Positions 7,959 to 18,280 of a DNA stretch of 64,000 bases are shown one piece after another (the stretch's first letter is position 1; every line of letters starts with the position of its first letter). The notes under the pieces were generated by a model, which searched no databases, had not been told where the DNA came from, and saw nothing but the letters and a program-made list of their open reading frames with translations. Source of the DNA: Halomonas sp. 'Soap Lake #6' (GTDB lineage Bacteria; Pseudomonadota; Gammaproteobacteria; Pseudomonadales; Halomonadaceae). A program made the translations under genes and the position numbers. Where the stretch lies: assembly GCF_003031405.1 (NCBI RefSeq), contig NZ_CP020469.1:3472001-3536000 (forward strand), in the 5' to 3' direction.

Positions 7959-8975
7959 ATGAACCTTGAACGCTTTCCACGTTACCCGCTTACCTTTGGC
8001 CCCTCCCCGATCACTCCCCTAAAACGGCTAAGCGCACACTTAGGCGGTGAAGTGGAGCTGTATGCCAAGCGCGAAGACTGCAATAGCGGACTGGCCTTTG
8101 GCGGTAATAAAACCCGTAAACTTGAATATCTGATCCCCGAGGCACTGGAACAGGACTGCGATACGCTGGTTTCGATTGGCGGCATTCAGTCTAACCAGAC
8201 CCGCCAGGTAGCAGCCGTTGCCGCACACTTGGGCATGCAGTGCGTGCTAGTGCAGGAGAACTGGGTTAACTACTCAGATGCGGTATATGATCGAGTGGGC
8301 AATATAGAAATGTCACGCATTATGGGCGCCGATGTCCGTCTGGACGACGCCGGTTTCGATATCGGTATTCGCCCAAGCTGGGAGCAAGCGATGGAAGATG
8401 TTCGCCAGCGCGGCGGCAAGCCCTTCCCGATCCCCGCTGGCTGCTCCGAGCACCCTTACGGTGGTTTAGGCTTTGTGGGCTTTGCCGAAGAGGTGCGCCA
8501 GCAGGAGAAAGAGCTGGGCTTTAAATTCGACTACATCGTGGTGTGTTCCGTCACCGGCAGCACCCAGGCAGGCATGGTAGTGGGCTTTGCCGCTGATGGC
8601 CGCGCCCAGCGAGTAATCGGCATCGACGCCTCTGCCAAGCCCGAACAAACCCGCGAACAGATTCTGCGCATTGCCCGCAACACCGCCGAACTGGTGGAAT
8701 TGGAAGGTGGCATTAGTGATGACGATGTAATTCTGGACACCCGCTACGGCGGCCCGGAATACGGCCTGCCCAACGAAGGCACTCTGGAAGCCATTCGCCT
8801 GTGCGCCCGCCTGGAAGGCGTACTCACCGACCCGGTTTACGAAGGCAAATCCATGCACGGCATGATCGACATGGTGCGCAACGGTGAATTCCCCGCTGGC
8901 TCCAAAGTGCTGTATGCCCACTTGGGTGGCGTGCCTGCATTAAATGCCTATAGTTTCCTGTTTCGTAACGGGTAA
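7959..8975 (+). CDS. acdS: 1-aminocyclopropane-1-carboxylate (ACC) deaminase
   Basis: 338 residues, the standard length. The ATG at 7959 has AGGAG six bases upstream and gives the family start [21 protein letters not shown]. Lys51 (GGNKTRK) is the PLP lysine. Tyr294-Glu295 (DPVYEGKS) and Leu322 (AHLGG) match residues that separate true ACC deaminases from D-cysteine desulfhydrases. The PLP enzyme cleaves ACC to 2-oxobutanoate and ammonia, giving the cell a nitrogen source and lowering ethylene in plant or algal hosts. It is convergent with the downstream gene, with a 3-bp gap. Confidence 0.95.
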   Translation: MNLERFPRYPLTFGPSPITPLKRLSAHLGGEVELYAKREDCNSGLAFGGNKTRKLEYLIPEALEQDCDTLVSIGGIQSNQTRQVAAVAAHLGMQCVLVQENWVNYSDAVYDRVGNIEMSRIMGADVRLDDAGFDIGIRPSWEQAMEDVRQRGGKPFPIPAGCSEHPYGGLGFVGFAEEVRQQEKELGFKFDYIVVCSVTGSTQAGMVVGFAADGRAQRVIGIDASAKPEQTREQILRIARNTAELVELEGGISDDDVILDTRYGGPEYGLPNEGTLEAIRLCARLEGVLTDPVYEGKSMHGMIDMVRNGEFPAGSKVLYAHLGGVPALNAYSFLFRNG

Positions 8976-8978
8976 AGA

Positions 8979-10100
8979 CTAAACAACAACCCACTGCCCT
9001 CTCTGATTTGATGTTTCGATAGCATCGATCAAGCGATTGACCCGGGCGGCTTCATGAAAATCGGGGTAGAGGGGGCGGTGGTTAATAATACCCTCAACCA
9101 GATCACGCACCTCGATAATCTTCTGATCGTTATAGCCCAAGCCATGGCCCGGCGCGGGGCTGAATGCCGCATAATCAGGGTGTTCGGGCCCCGCTAACAG
9201 GGTAGTAAAACCGCGCCTACCGTAGGCATCGCCGTGGCGATATAGCTGCAGCTCGCTCATACGTTCCTGGTCAAACACAATGGCACCTTTGGTGCCGGTT
9301 AGCGTGTAGGCCAAGCCCATTTTGCGCCCAGCGGCTACCCGGGATGTCTCGATATTGCCGATTAATCCCCGATCAAAACGCAGCATCGCCTGGGCCTGAT
9401 CGTCGTTTTCCACTGCGGCCATACCACTACCGTCGGCATTGGAACGCATAGCAATGACGGTCTGAAGCTGGCCGCATACCTCAGTAATACGCTGCCCAGT
9501 TAAAAATTCGGCCATATTGAGAATATGCGACCCTACATCGCCTAATGCTCCGGCGCCTGCGGTCGCCCGCTGTGTATGCCAGTCATGGGGCTTTTGCGGG
9601 TCGAGTAGGTAATCTTCATTGTGTCGCCCGCGAAAGTGAATCAACTCGCCGATTTCACCGCTGGCGACAATTTGACGGGCCAGTTGAGTCGAGGAGTTGC
9701 GAATATAGTTAAAGCCCACCAGCGTTTTAACACCCGCCGCTTCAGCAGCAGCGACCATCTCGTCGGCGTCTGCAGTGCTAAGCGCCAGCGGCTTTTCGGC
9801 GTAAACATGCTTGCCAGCAGCAATGGCGGCCAGCGCCATCTCTTTATGTAGGAAATTGGGCGCGCAGATATCCACCACATCCACCTCACTGTCTGTCACC
9901 AAGGCACGCCAACCATCCGTGGCACGGTTAAACCCCCAGGCACGCGCCCGGCTCTGCGCGTTGGCAAGGTTAACATCTGCTAGCAGCTCACAAACGGGCT
10001 TGGCAGGTAGCTCAAAAACGCTGGGCGCTGCATTAAAAGCAATAGCGTGTGCCTTGCCCATAAAGCCGGTGCCGATTAGGCCAATCTTGAGGGTTTTCAT
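8979..10100 (-). CDS. Gfo/Idh/MocA-family oxidoreductase in the inositol cluster
   Basis: 373 residues. The N-terminal Rossmann motif is KIGLIGTGFMGKAHAIAF, followed by AEKPLAL with the family's catalytic lysine and the GDVGSHILNMAEFLTG block. It is the last gene of the iolCJ-iolD-iolE run. It is longer than and distinct from the iolG at 19131, so it may oxidise another inositol isomer or an oxidised intermediate. The specific substrate is unknown. Confidence 0.85.
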   Translation of the reverse strand: MKTLKIGLIGTGFMGKAHAIAFNAAPSVFELPAKPVCELLADVNLANAQSRARAWGFNRATDGWRALVTDSEVDVVDICAPNFLHKEMALAAIAAGKHVYAEKPLALSTADADEMVAAAEAAGVKTLVGFNYIRNSSTQLARQIVASGEIGELIHFRGRHNEDYLLDPQKPHDWHTQRATAGAGALGDVGSHILNMAEFLTGQRITEVCGQLQTVIAMRSNADGSGMAAVENDDQAQAMLRFDRGLIGNIETSRVAAGRKMGLAYTLTGTKGAIVFDQERMSELQLYRHGDAYGRRGFTTLLAGPEHPDYAAFSPAPGHGLGYNDQKIIEVRDLVEGIINHRPLYPDFHEAARVNRLIDAIETSNQRGQWVVV

Positions 10101-10118
10101 TATGGTTACCCCTAATAT

Positions 10119-11021
10119 TTAGCTGGCCACATCAAAACCCGCCTGCTCGGCAAGTTGACGTAAGTTGCGATAACCCAGGCGAGCGTAAGTCAGCGGGTGG
10201 GCAACTTCAGGGTCTTGTTCGGCCTCCACCACCAGCCAGCCCTGGTAGCCCTGTTCGCACAGGTGGGTAAGCGCAGGCAAAAAATCCACATTGCCATCCC
10301 CCGGCACGGTAAACAGGCCATCCAGCACGCCGTTTAAAAAGCTTTTGTCGCGGTTGCGCACCGCATCCAACACCGGGAAGCGCAGGTCTTTACAGTGAAC
10401 ATGATGGATACGCTGGCTGTAGCGCTTGGCAATAGCCAGCGGATCACCGCCTACACCGCGTAGATGACCAAAATCCAGCAGCAGACCGACACCTTCGCCG
10501 GTGTTGTCCATTAAGCGCTCAACGTCGGCTTGGCTCTCGATCACCGTGCCCAAATGGTGGTGGTACACCAGCTGAATGCCTTGTGATTTAAGGTAGTTGC
10601 CCACCACATCCAGGCCGTGCAGCAGGCGCTGCCACTCATCCTCGGAAAGATGCGGACGCTGGGAGAGCGGGCGCTCCTGATCGCCGTGTACACAGTGGGT
10701 CACTTCACACAGCACCATGACCTTGGCGCCGCACTGCTTGAGCAGGTTCATATGATCCTGAACGGCTTCAATCTCTTCTTCTGGGCTGCGCTCCAGCAGG
10801 CGTGCGGAGTACCAGCCCGAAACCAGTGATAAATCGTGGGCACCAAGTACTTGGCTAAGTGCCTCAGGGGTGCGGGGAAATTTATTGCCCAGTTCAAAGC
10901 CGCTAAAGCCCGCCTCGCGCCCCTCTTGCAGGCAGGTTTCCAATGAAGTTGATGCCCCCAGGCTGGGTAAGTCATCGTTCGTCCAAGTGAGCGGATTGAT
11001 GCCTAAAGTGACCGTTGGCAT
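10119..11021 (-). CDS. iolE: Myo-inosose-2 dehydratase
   Basis: About 300 residues starting MPTVTLGINPLTWTNDDLPSLG, the family opening. The ATG ending at 11021 has AAGGAA at normal spacing; the frame extends upstream without support. It is a TIM-barrel of the xylose-isomerase type with metal-binding blocks VYHHHLGTVIES and LLLDFGHLRGVGGDP. It dehydrates 2-keto-myo-inositol to the diketone used by IolD, which lies just upstream in the operon. Confidence 0.92.
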   Translation of the reverse strand: MPTVTLGINPLTWTNDDLPSLGASTSLETCLQEGREAGFSGFELGNKFPRTPEALSQVLGAHDLSLVSGWYSARLLERSPEEEIEAVQDHMNLLKQCGAKVMVLCEVTHCVHGDQERPLSQRPHLSEDEWQRLLHGLDVVGNYLKSQGIQLVYHHHLGTVIESQADVERLMDNTGEGVGLLLDFGHLRGVGGDPLAIAKRYSQRIHHVHCKDLRFPVLDAVRNRDKSFLNGVLDGLFTVPGDGNVDFLPALTHLCEQGYQGWLVVEAEQDPEVAHPLTYARLGYRNLRQLAEQAGFDVAS

Positions 11022-11052
11022 AGCGTATTCCTTGTGATTATGTTTGTTGGTA

Positions 11053-12900
11053 TTAGTGGCGTTGGCGCTGTTTGGCTTCCCGATAGCCCTGATAGGCTTG
11101 CTTAACCTCTTCACGCTCGGAGACTTCGGGCACGGCGACTTCCCACCAGGCGCCGCCTTCCTGGGTGCTGGGTAATGGGTCGGTATCCAGGGCGATCACA
11201 TAGGTTGATTGGGCTGCGCGAGCGCGCACCAGTGCTTGTTCCAATTCCGCAATACCGGTCACTGACTCAGCCTCACAGCCCAGGGATTTGGCGTGGGCGG
11301 CAAAATCGGTTTTGGGTGCGCCTGCCTCGACGCTGCGACAGTCCTGCAGCAGGTTGTTGAACCCGGCGCCGCCGGTGGCATGCTGTAAGCGGTTGATACA
11401 GCCGTAGCCACGGTTATCCAACACCACCACAATCAACTTGTGGCCCAGCATCACCGAGGTGGCCAGCTCCGAGTTGTGCATCAGGTAGCTGCCATCGCCC
11501 ACCATCACCACCACTTCCCGCTCAGGCTTGGCCATCTTGACGCCTAGACCACCGGCAATTTCATAGCCCATACAGGAGAAGCCATACTCCACGTGGTAGC
11601 TACCTGGGCCTGAACACTGCCAGAGTTTATGCAGCTCTCCAGGCAAACCACCAGCGGCGCATACCACGGTGGTATCGTTGCCTGCCTGGCGATTAACCGC
11701 GCCAATCACCTGGGCGTCGGTGGGCAGCGCCAGCCCTTGATCGGCGGTTACACGGTGTACTGCCTCGGCCCATTCGCGCTTGAGCGTTCCGATCTGTTCG
11801 CGCCACTCATCGCTGCCTCGCCAATCGCCCAACGCTTCATCGAGTTGGTCAAGCCCAATCAAGGCATCGCAGGTGAGTGGTAGCGCTTGATGCTTAACGC
11901 TGTCGAAACGACCCACGTTAAGGGCGATCAGCGTTTTATCATTGCCTTCAAACAACGCCCGGGAGCCAGTAGTAAAGTCTTGTAGCCGTGTGCCTATGGC
12001 GAAGATGACATCCGCCTGCTCCGCCAACTGATTAGCGGCTGCGCTGCCGGTGACCCCAATGGCACCCACCGCCCAAGGGTGGCTATCGGCCAGTGCGCCT
12101 TTGCCTGCCTGGGTTTCGGCCACCGGGATGCCTCGCGCCTTGGCAAACTCCGCCAAGGCTTCGCAGGCAGCGGCGTAATGCACGCCGCCACCGGCAATGA
12201 TCAGTGGGCGTTTGGCCTGTTGTAGCGCAGCGACCGCTTGGCGTAGCTCATAAGCATCCGGTGGCGGGCGGCGAATGCGATGTACCTTGGGTTCAAAAAA
12301 GACTTCTGGGTAGTCATAGGCAAAGGTTTGCACATCCTGAGGCAGCGCCAGGGTCGCCGGGCCGCAGTGCTCAGGATCCAGCAGAGTAGCCATCGCCTGG
12401 GGCAAGCTGGTTAGCAGCTGTTCCGGGCGATTAATACGGTCGAAGTAGCGCGACACCGGGCGAAAACAGTCGTTGACGGTAATGGTCGGGTCGCCGAAAT
12501 GTTCCACCTGCTGCAGAACCGGATCCGGTTCGCGGGTGGCAAAGGTATCCCCCGGCAGTAGCAAAATCGGCAGTCGATTGGCGTGGGCCAGCGCCGCAGC
12601 AGTCACCATATTGGTCGCCCCAGGGCCAATCGAGCTGGTCGCCGCCATTAAGCGCTGACGGCCATTGGCCTTGGCAAAAGCAATGGCCGCGTGGGCCATG
12701 GTCTGTTCGTTATGGGCGCGGAAGGTGGGCAGTATGTCTTGCACCTGGTAAAGCGCTTCACCCATTCCTGCCACATTGCCATGACCAAAAATCGCAAACA
12801 CGCCTTCAAACAGCGCCACTTCCTGACCATTTACTTCAATACGCTGGGCGGCAAGGTACTTGACCAGCGCCTGGGCCATGGTGAGTCTAATGGTGCTCAT
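11053..12900 (-). CDS. iolD: 3D-(3,5/4)-trihydroxycyclohexane-1,2-dione hydrolase (TPP-dependent)
   Basis: 615 residues with the acetolactate-synthase-like three-domain fold. The N-terminal domain carries the GHGNVAGMGEAL and FRAHNEQTMAHAA blocks (catalytic glutamate region). The C-terminal thiamine diphosphate motif runs from VVMVGDGSYLMHNSEL to LDNRGYGCINRLQ. It opens the inositol ring to 5-deoxy-glucuronate. It starts 1 bp after the iolCJ stop region, indicating tight coupling. Confidence 0.93.
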   Translation of the reverse strand: MSTIRLTMAQALVKYLAAQRIEVNGQEVALFEGVFAIFGHGNVAGMGEALYQVQDILPTFRAHNEQTMAHAAIAFAKANGRQRLMAATSSIGPGATNMVTAAALAHANRLPILLLPGDTFATREPDPVLQQVEHFGDPTITVNDCFRPVSRYFDRINRPEQLLTSLPQAMATLLDPEHCGPATLALPQDVQTFAYDYPEVFFEPKVHRIRRPPPDAYELRQAVAALQQAKRPLIIAGGGVHYAAACEALAEFAKARGIPVAETQAGKGALADSHPWAVGAIGVTGSAAANQLAEQADVIFAIGTRLQDFTTGSRALFEGNDKTLIALNVGRFDSVKHQALPLTCDALIGLDQLDEALGDWRGSDEWREQIGTLKREWAEAVHRVTADQGLALPTDAQVIGAVNRQAGNDTTVVCAAGGLPGELHKLWQCSGPGSYHVEYGFSCMGYEIAGGLGVKMAKPEREVVVMVGDGSYLMHNSELATSVMLGHKLIVVVLDNRGYGCINRLQHATGGAGFNNLLQDCRSVEAGAPKTDFAAHAKSLGCEAESVTGIAELEQALVRARAAQSTYVIALDTDPLPSTQEGGAWWEVAVPEVSEREEVKQAYQGYREAKQRQRH

Positions 12901-12901
12901 T

Positions 12902-14860
12902 TTACGCCTCCTCCGTGTGGGCCAGCGTTTGCGGCTGCGCCTGCCTTAATTGCTGCCACGCCTTTATCAGTTCGGCATAATTCTGAGCAACCTGCTGTAC
13001 CAGACCAGCATCATCAATACGCCCCGCCAGCCAGTCGCGACTGGCGCTGGCAAATAGCGTGCGGCCAACGGTAAAGCCTTTACAGCAGGGATGGCGGGCC
13101 GCTGCTTCAAAGCCGCGTTTCATATCGTCCATAGGGGCATCAAGCCCAAGCAGAACGACCCCTCGGCAGTAAGTGTCTTCGCGTTCAATCGTCTCGCCCA
13201 CCGCCTTCCAGGCTGCATCTGACATGGCAGGTAGTTTCCACCAGTCTGGGCGAATACCTAGGTTGTAGAGCCGCTGCAGGCTGCGCGGCAGCGTGGTGTC
13301 ATCGCTGGACATATCGGTAGGGGGAATTATCTCAATCAGTAACTCCAGCCCATACGTACACGCCGCCTGGTAGAGCTGACGCAGGCGCTCCTCCTGCTCT
13401 AGGCGTAGCGAAACGTCATCGTCGGGATGGTAAAACACCAGGCATTTAATGACCTGCTCCCGGGGCCAGTGGCGCAAGCAGGCACCTAAATCGTCGCCAT
13501 GCTGGAAGCGCAGCGGACGAGAGCTAGGTAGCTCTACCGGGCGACCAATCCACCAGCCTTTTCCACTGGCTTGATTGAGTGCGTCTTGACCCAGCACGTC
13601 GTCTACTAGAATCGCGGGAGTGGTAATGCCTCCCAGCTTTGCGCCCGCCTCGGCGGCAGTGACCAACAGTTTTTTAAGCCTAGGCAGGCGTGCACTGTCG
13701 GCATGCTCTTCGCGGGCCATATCGGTGAGCTGGCGGCGATGGTCAAATGCCAGGCCCAATACTTCAGGCCACTGAACAGGCACTCGGGTAGTGACCCGGT
13801 GCAAATGGTTCAGGCGTTGATCGATATCCGGACGGGGCACCTCGTCGCGGCGCGCCAGGTAATCAAATAACTCATCTTCGGTGGGCATCGCCGGGGCGCA
13901 ACCATGGCGGGAGACCACCAAGGCACCGCAGGCGTTGGCGTAACCGGCGCTTGTTTGCCACGGTTCGCCGCGTAACCAGCCGCGCAGTAATCCACTCATA
14001 AAGGCATCACCGGCACCCAGTACATTGAGCACCTCAACCTGTACGCCCTTAACCAAAATACCGTCTTCAATGCGCTCAGGAATAGCACCTTCAAACACCA
14101 CACAGCCCATGGGCCCCAGCTTGCATACCAGTGTAGCTTTGCTAACTTCGCGCACCGCACGCAGGGCCGCCAAGGTGTCCGTACTTCCACCGGCAATGTG
14201 AAACTCCTCTTCGGTGCCCACTATCAGATCAAAATCCGCTAGCCAGCGCTGTAGGTCGTTGGTCACTTTTTCATCGGCGATAAAGCGGGTTTCACCATCG
14301 CCGGGGTTGGTCAGCCCCCACAGTACCGGGCGGTAGTCGATATCCAGCACCCGCTTCACGCCATAATGAGCGGCGGCGTCCAGCGCCTTACGGCAGGCTC
14401 GGCGGGTGGTATCGGTAGAAAGGTGAGTGCCGGTAATCGCCAGTGCTTTTGCCCGGGCGATAAACTCAGGATCGATGGCGTCGGCATCAATAGCCATATC
14501 GGCGCAGTCGCGGCGATAAAACAGCAGCGGAAAGCTTTCGCGGTCTTTTAAGGCCAGCAACACCAAGCCGGTGTGGCGCTCGGGATCGGTCTGGAGGGCG
14601 GTAGTATCTACGCCTGCGCGCGCAAGCTCTTCGCGCACAAAGTTGCCCATCTGTTCGTTGCCCACCCGCGAGAGCATGGCGGACTTCAACCCTAGCCGTG
14701 CGGTGCCGTAGGCTACATTGCCCGAGCTACCGCCCAGGTACTTGGCAAAACTGGCGACATCTTCCAGGCGACTGCCAATTTGCTCGGCGTAAAGGTCAAC
14801 TGCTACGCGACCCAGGCAAATCAGGTCAAGCGGCCGGTGTTGCATATTGTTGTTCAGCAT
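12902..14860 (-). CDS. iolC: Bifunctional 5-dehydro-2-deoxygluconokinase / DUF2090 aldolase (IolC-IolJ fusion)
   Basis: About 652 residues. The first half (to about 325) is a PfkB/ribokinase-type sugar kinase with DLICLGRVAVDLYAEQIG and the anion-hole motif NVLGAGDAFMSGLLRG. The second half (about 335-640) matches DUF2090, which in many proteobacteria is fused to IolC and assigned the 2-deoxy-5-keto-gluconate-6-phosphate aldolase step. The ATG ending at 14860 has GGGGAG at correct spacing, better than the upstream in-frame start. It is first in the iolCJ-D-E-dehydrogenase run. Confidence 0.92.
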   Translation of the reverse strand: MLNNNMQHRPLDLICLGRVAVDLYAEQIGSRLEDVASFAKYLGGSSGNVAYGTARLGLKSAMLSRVGNEQMGNFVREELARAGVDTTALQTDPERHTGLVLLALKDRESFPLLFYRRDCADMAIDADAIDPEFIARAKALAITGTHLSTDTTRRACRKALDAAAHYGVKRVLDIDYRPVLWGLTNPGDGETRFIADEKVTNDLQRWLADFDLIVGTEEEFHIAGGSTDTLAALRAVREVSKATLVCKLGPMGCVVFEGAIPERIEDGILVKGVQVEVLNVLGAGDAFMSGLLRGWLRGEPWQTSAGYANACGALVVSRHGCAPAMPTEDELFDYLARRDEVPRPDIDQRLNHLHRVTTRVPVQWPEVLGLAFDHRRQLTDMAREEHADSARLPRLKKLLVTAAEAGAKLGGITTPAILVDDVLGQDALNQASGKGWWIGRPVELPSSRPLRFQHGDDLGACLRHWPREQVIKCLVFYHPDDDVSLRLEQEERLRQLYQAACTYGLELLIEIIPPTDMSSDDTTLPRSLQRLYNLGIRPDWWKLPAMSDAAWKAVGETIEREDTYCRGVVLLGLDAPMDDMKRGFEAAARHPCCKGFTVGRTLFASASRDWLAGRIDDAGLVQQVAQNYAELIKAWQQLRQAQPQTLAHTEEA

Positions 14861-14972
14861 AAAATCTCCCCACGTCACTGTCGTGGCCCAGCCCATCGCC
14901 ACATACCTGGATGGACGTTAAAGCGAAAAAGCGCCGCATAGAATCTAGGATCTGTTGATGTTTCATCGCTCG

Positions 14973-15866
14973 CTAGTAGCCGCCCGCCAAGCGTTTCTCT
15001 GGATCACAGGCACTCTTACCGCCAGTCATTGATGCGGGTTGGTCTGCAGCGGCACTATTAGCTTTTTTTTCACGGTCGCTGCGTTGGAACTCGGCGAGTT
15101 CCGCGTCCAGACTCTCAAGTTCGGCTCCACCGGCCATCATATTGAGCACTTCTTCACGAGTGACGTCTTCTTTACGGAAGGAGCCTAAGCTGCCACCGCG
15201 TGACAACAGGGTGAAAGCATCAGCTACGGGATAGGCGTGGTGAACGTTGTGGGTAATAAAGATAACCGCAAGGCCATCGGCGCGGGCTTTAGCAATGTAA
15301 CGCAGTACGACGGAGGCCTGTTTGACCCCGAGCGCTGACGTGGGCTCATCAAGGATCAACACCTTGGCGCCAAAATAAACCGCCCGGGCAATGGCCACAC
15401 ACTGGCGTTCACCACCGGAAAGTGTCCCCACTGGCTGGCTAGGATCGCGTACATCAATACCGATTTTGGCCATTTCCTCTTTGGCAACCCGGTCGGCATA
15501 TTTCCAATCGATGCGCTTAAACGGCCCCCAGCCAACCGTGGGTTCGCGACCCATAAAGAAGTTACGGGTAATCGACATCAATGGCACCATTGCCAGATCC
15601 TGGAATACGGTGGCGATACCAGCGTCTAGCGCATACGCCGGTGACTTAAAGCGGGTGGGCTCACCATCCAGTAGCATCTCGCCATGGGTGGGTTGATGAA
15701 CCCCAGAAAGGGTTTTGATCAGCGTTGACTTGCCTGCGCCGTTATCGCCAAGTAGGCACATCACTTCGCCGGAATAGACCTGCATCGAGATATCACTTAA
15801 GGCTATAACGCTACCGAAGTGCTTGCTGACGCTGCGCATTTCAATCATTGGCGTACGTATGGTCAT
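14973..15866 (-). CDS. Sugar/inositol ABC transporter ATP-binding protein
   Basis: 297 residues, a single nucleotide-binding domain. Walker A is [12 protein letters not shown], the signature is [14 protein letters not shown] and Walker B is [15 protein letters not shown]2 importers usually carry two fused ATPase domains; this is the one-domain type, as in FrcA-like systems. It follows the permease by 1 bp. Context gives the likely substrate as myo-inositol. Confidence 0.88.
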   Translation of the reverse strand: MTIRTPMIEMRSVSKHFGSVIALSDISMQVYSGEVMCLLGDNGAGKSTLIKTLSGVHQPTHGEMLLDGEPTRFKSPAYALDAGIATVFQDLAMVPLMSITRNFFMGREPTVGWGPFKRIDWKYADRVAKEEMAKIGIDVRDPSQPVGTLSGGERQCVAIARAVYFGAKVLILDEPTSALGVKQASVVLRYIAKARADGLAVIFITHNVHHAYPVADAFTLLSRGGSLGSFRKEDVTREEVLNMMAGGAELESLDAELAEFQRSDREKKANSAAADQPASMTGGKSACDPEKRLAGGY

Positions 15867-15867
15867 G

Positions 15868-16998
15868 TTACTTGGCCTCCATCGCCTTCTTGCGCATGTA
15901 ATTGTTAAACAGCACCGCCACCAGCAACATCACGCCCAGGAAGACCTGGAACCAGTCAGTGTTAACGCCGGTATAGAAGATGCCCATTTGCACCATACCG
16001 AAGATCAACGCACCCAACGCTGCCCCGATGGCGGAGCCATAGCCTCCGGTCAGTAAAGCACCGCCAATCACCACCGCAATAATGGCTTCCAGCTCTTTTA
16101 ACATGCCGCGAATGGTATCTGCCGAGCCGGTATCCATTACCTGGATGCAGGCAAAAATGGTGGCGGAGAAGGCCGTAAACATAAACAGTGAGATCTTGAC
16201 GCGGTGTACCGGCACCCCTGAGTTGCGCGCGGCGTTAGCATCGCCACCGCTGGCGAAAATCCAGTTCCCGTAAGGCGTGCACAGCAATACCCAGGTCGCC
16301 AACGCGGTTAAGCCCAACCACCAGACGATGGAAACCGGAATGCCCGAGACCACGGGGTTGCCCGCAAAGTTAGTTGCCATCCAGCCATTGGCTGCCATCC
16401 AGGTGAATAGGCCTGTGGCCACCTCGCCGGAAAATAGCGCCGCGAACCAGTCACCGGGGATATGCGCTTGAACGCCACCCACCTGTGTACGCCCGGTTAG
16501 CAACCGGCTGATACCGATAGCCAGGCCACGCAGAATAAATAGAAAACCCAGCGTCACAATAAAAGAAGGCAGCCCAGTGCGATTAACTAAATTGCCGTTA
16601 ATCCACCCCACCAGGGCTGCACAGGAGAAGGCCAGCAAGATAGCGGCCCACAGTGGCCAGCCATACTCCACCGCAGGAATGGCGATCAGAATACCGGCCA
16701 AGCCGATCATCGAACCAATCGACAGATCAAACTCACCGCCGATCATCAGTAGCGCAGCCGCCGTAGCGATGATGCCAAGCTGAGCGGCAACTTCGAGAAA
16801 GTTAATAATACCTGCAGGCGTAAACATCCCGGTGCCGCTAGAGGCGACAATAAAGAAAGAGAGCACCAACACGGCACCTGCCAACGCCCCCAACTCAGGG
16901 CGATTTAACGCTTTCTTCCAGAAGGACACTCTCTGGATACGCTCGTCTTGGGCAACCACTGTTGGCGCAGCCGGCTGCTTAACTTCATTGGAATTCAT
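15868..16998 (-). CDS. Sugar/inositol ABC transporter permease
   Basis: 376 residues with about ten hydrophobic segments of the RbsC/BPD_transp_2 family, including [20 protein letters not shown] and [26 protein letters not shown]. It lies between the binding protein (54-bp gap) and the ATPase (1-bp gap). It forms the inner-membrane channel of the importer. Confidence 0.9.
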   Translation of the reverse strand: MNSNEVKQPAAPTVVAQDERIQRVSFWKKALNRPELGALAGAVLVLSFFIVASSGTGMFTPAGIINFLEVAAQLGIIATAAALLMIGGEFDLSIGSMIGLAGILIAIPAVEYGWPLWAAILLAFSCAALVGWINGNLVNRTGLPSFIVTLGFLFILRGLAIGISRLLTGRTQVGGVQAHIPGDWFAALFSGEVATGLFTWMAANGWMATNFAGNPVVSGIPVSIVWWLGLTALATWVLLCTPYGNWIFASGGDANAARNSGVPVHRVKISLFMFTAFSATIFACIQVMDTGSADTIRGMLKELEAIIAVVIGGALLTGGYGSAIGAALGALIFGMVQMGIFYTGVNTDWFQVFLGVMLLVAVLFNNYMRKKAMEAK

Positions 16999-17052
16999 GG
17001 CGATCGACTCCCAGGGCTCGGCACCGCCGAGCCTTTTCTGATTAGGTAGGTA

Positions 17053-18006
17053 TCAGCGAATGCCCTGACTGCTAAGCTCAATGACCTGTGCTGCGTTGTC
17101 TTGAGTGACAAACCCAGGGCCTGTCGCGACGTCCCCCGCGGGTAGCAGACCGTTCTTGACGAACTGATCAAGGAACATCACCGGCAAGTAACCCTGCATG
17201 TATTGCTGCTGATCGATCGCAAAATCCAGCTCACCCGCGTTAAGTGCTTCCAGAATGCCTGGCGAGAGATCAAAGGTACCCAGGGTGAACATATCGGTAG
17301 CCCCTTGCTCACGCATGGCACGAATCATTGGGTCTGCCGCCAATGCACCCAGCGTTAAAATACCGCGCACGTCACTGTTCTGATTCAAGTACGCCACGAT
17401 GGCATTGCGGATGGCAGTGGGGTCATAAGTCGTCGCCAATTGCTCGGCGTTGCCATTGAAGCCATCAACAAAGCCATCACAACGCTGATCTAAACCCTGG
17501 TTACCCTGTTCATGATTGACGCAGACACCTTTCTCAACGCCCATTTCCTGCATACGTTCGGCAGCCTGCTTACCCGCCTCGTACTCACTTTGCCCAACGT
17601 GCAGCCGGGCACCATAGTTCCGCGCCACGTCGCCACCGGAGTTAATCGTGATCACTGGAATGCCATTGTCGACCGCGTTCTGAACAACGCTGCCCAATGC
17701 GTTTTCATCCGTGAAAGAGAGGATCAATCCATCCGGGTTAGATGCCACCGCCGCCTGCACAAGCTGCTGCATCATGGCCATATCAAACGTTGAGGGCGCG
17801 CGGTACTCCAAGCGTGCCCCCACTAATTCGGCAGCGGCTTCAGCACCGTTTTTAACTACCGACCAGAAAGGGTCAGAGGGAACGCCATGGGTCACCATAA
17901 CGAAGCGGCTTTCTTTTTCCGGTTCTTGTGCTTGAGTCTGTGCGGCACCTGCTACTAGCGTTGTGGCGGTGATAGAGGCAAGAAGCCAGCGGGTAAGACG
18001 TGCCAT
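17053..18006 (-). CDS. Sugar/inositol ABC transporter substrate-binding protein
   Basis: 317 residues: a signal peptide (LTRWLLASITATTLVAGAAQTQA) then a periplasmic-binding fold of the Peripla_BP_4 class, with FVMVTHGVPSDPFWSVVKNGAEAAA and GIPVITINSGG. It is the first gene of the importer operon and faces iolR across a 274-bp gap that holds a strong palindrome. Probably binds myo-inositol. Confidence 0.9.
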   Translation of the reverse strand: MARLTRWLLASITATTLVAGAAQTQAQEPEKESRFVMVTHGVPSDPFWSVVKNGAEAAAELVGARLEYRAPSTFDMAMMQQLVQAAVASNPDGLILSFTDENALGSVVQNAVDNGIPVITINSGGDVARNYGARLHVGQSEYEAGKQAAERMQEMGVEKGVCVNHEQGNQGLDQRCDGFVDGFNGNAEQLATTYDPTAIRNAIVAYLNQNSDVRGILTLGALAADPMIRAMREQGATDMFTLGTFDLSPGILEALNAGELDFAIDQQQYMQGYLPVMFLDQFVKNGLLPAGDVATGPGFVTQDNAAQVIELSSQGIR

Positions 18007-18131
18007 AGGTAAATTCCTCTTCGTATTATCATTATTTATTTGTGAGGCAGCATTGGATGCTGCTGGCGCTATGAAATATAGATTCTAAAAAGCAAAACTA
18101 GCAAATTATTTATTCTATACTTTGGTATAAA

Positions 18132-18147
18132 TGGAATATTTATTCCA
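18132..18147. promoter_or_regulatory. Candidate IolR operator (GGAA-N6-TTCC palindrome)
   Basis: TGGAATATTTATTCCA is a 7-bp perfect inverted repeat with a 2-bp centre, lying between the divergent importer operon and iolR. It contains GGAA-N6-TTCC, the motif reported for the RpiR-type IolR of Sinorhizobium meliloti. The surrounding 100 bp are AT-rich and promoter-like. Confidence 0.6.
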
Positions 18148-18280
18148 AACGACTAGACTGCATAGCAAGCCACCACTTTGCTTATTTTTACGGCAGCCCC
18201 GGTTTTACAGCCGCCCAGCTTTCCATAAGCCTGATGGCCTATAAGACGAGTGGTACACGCGTTAACGCTAAGGAATTTGT

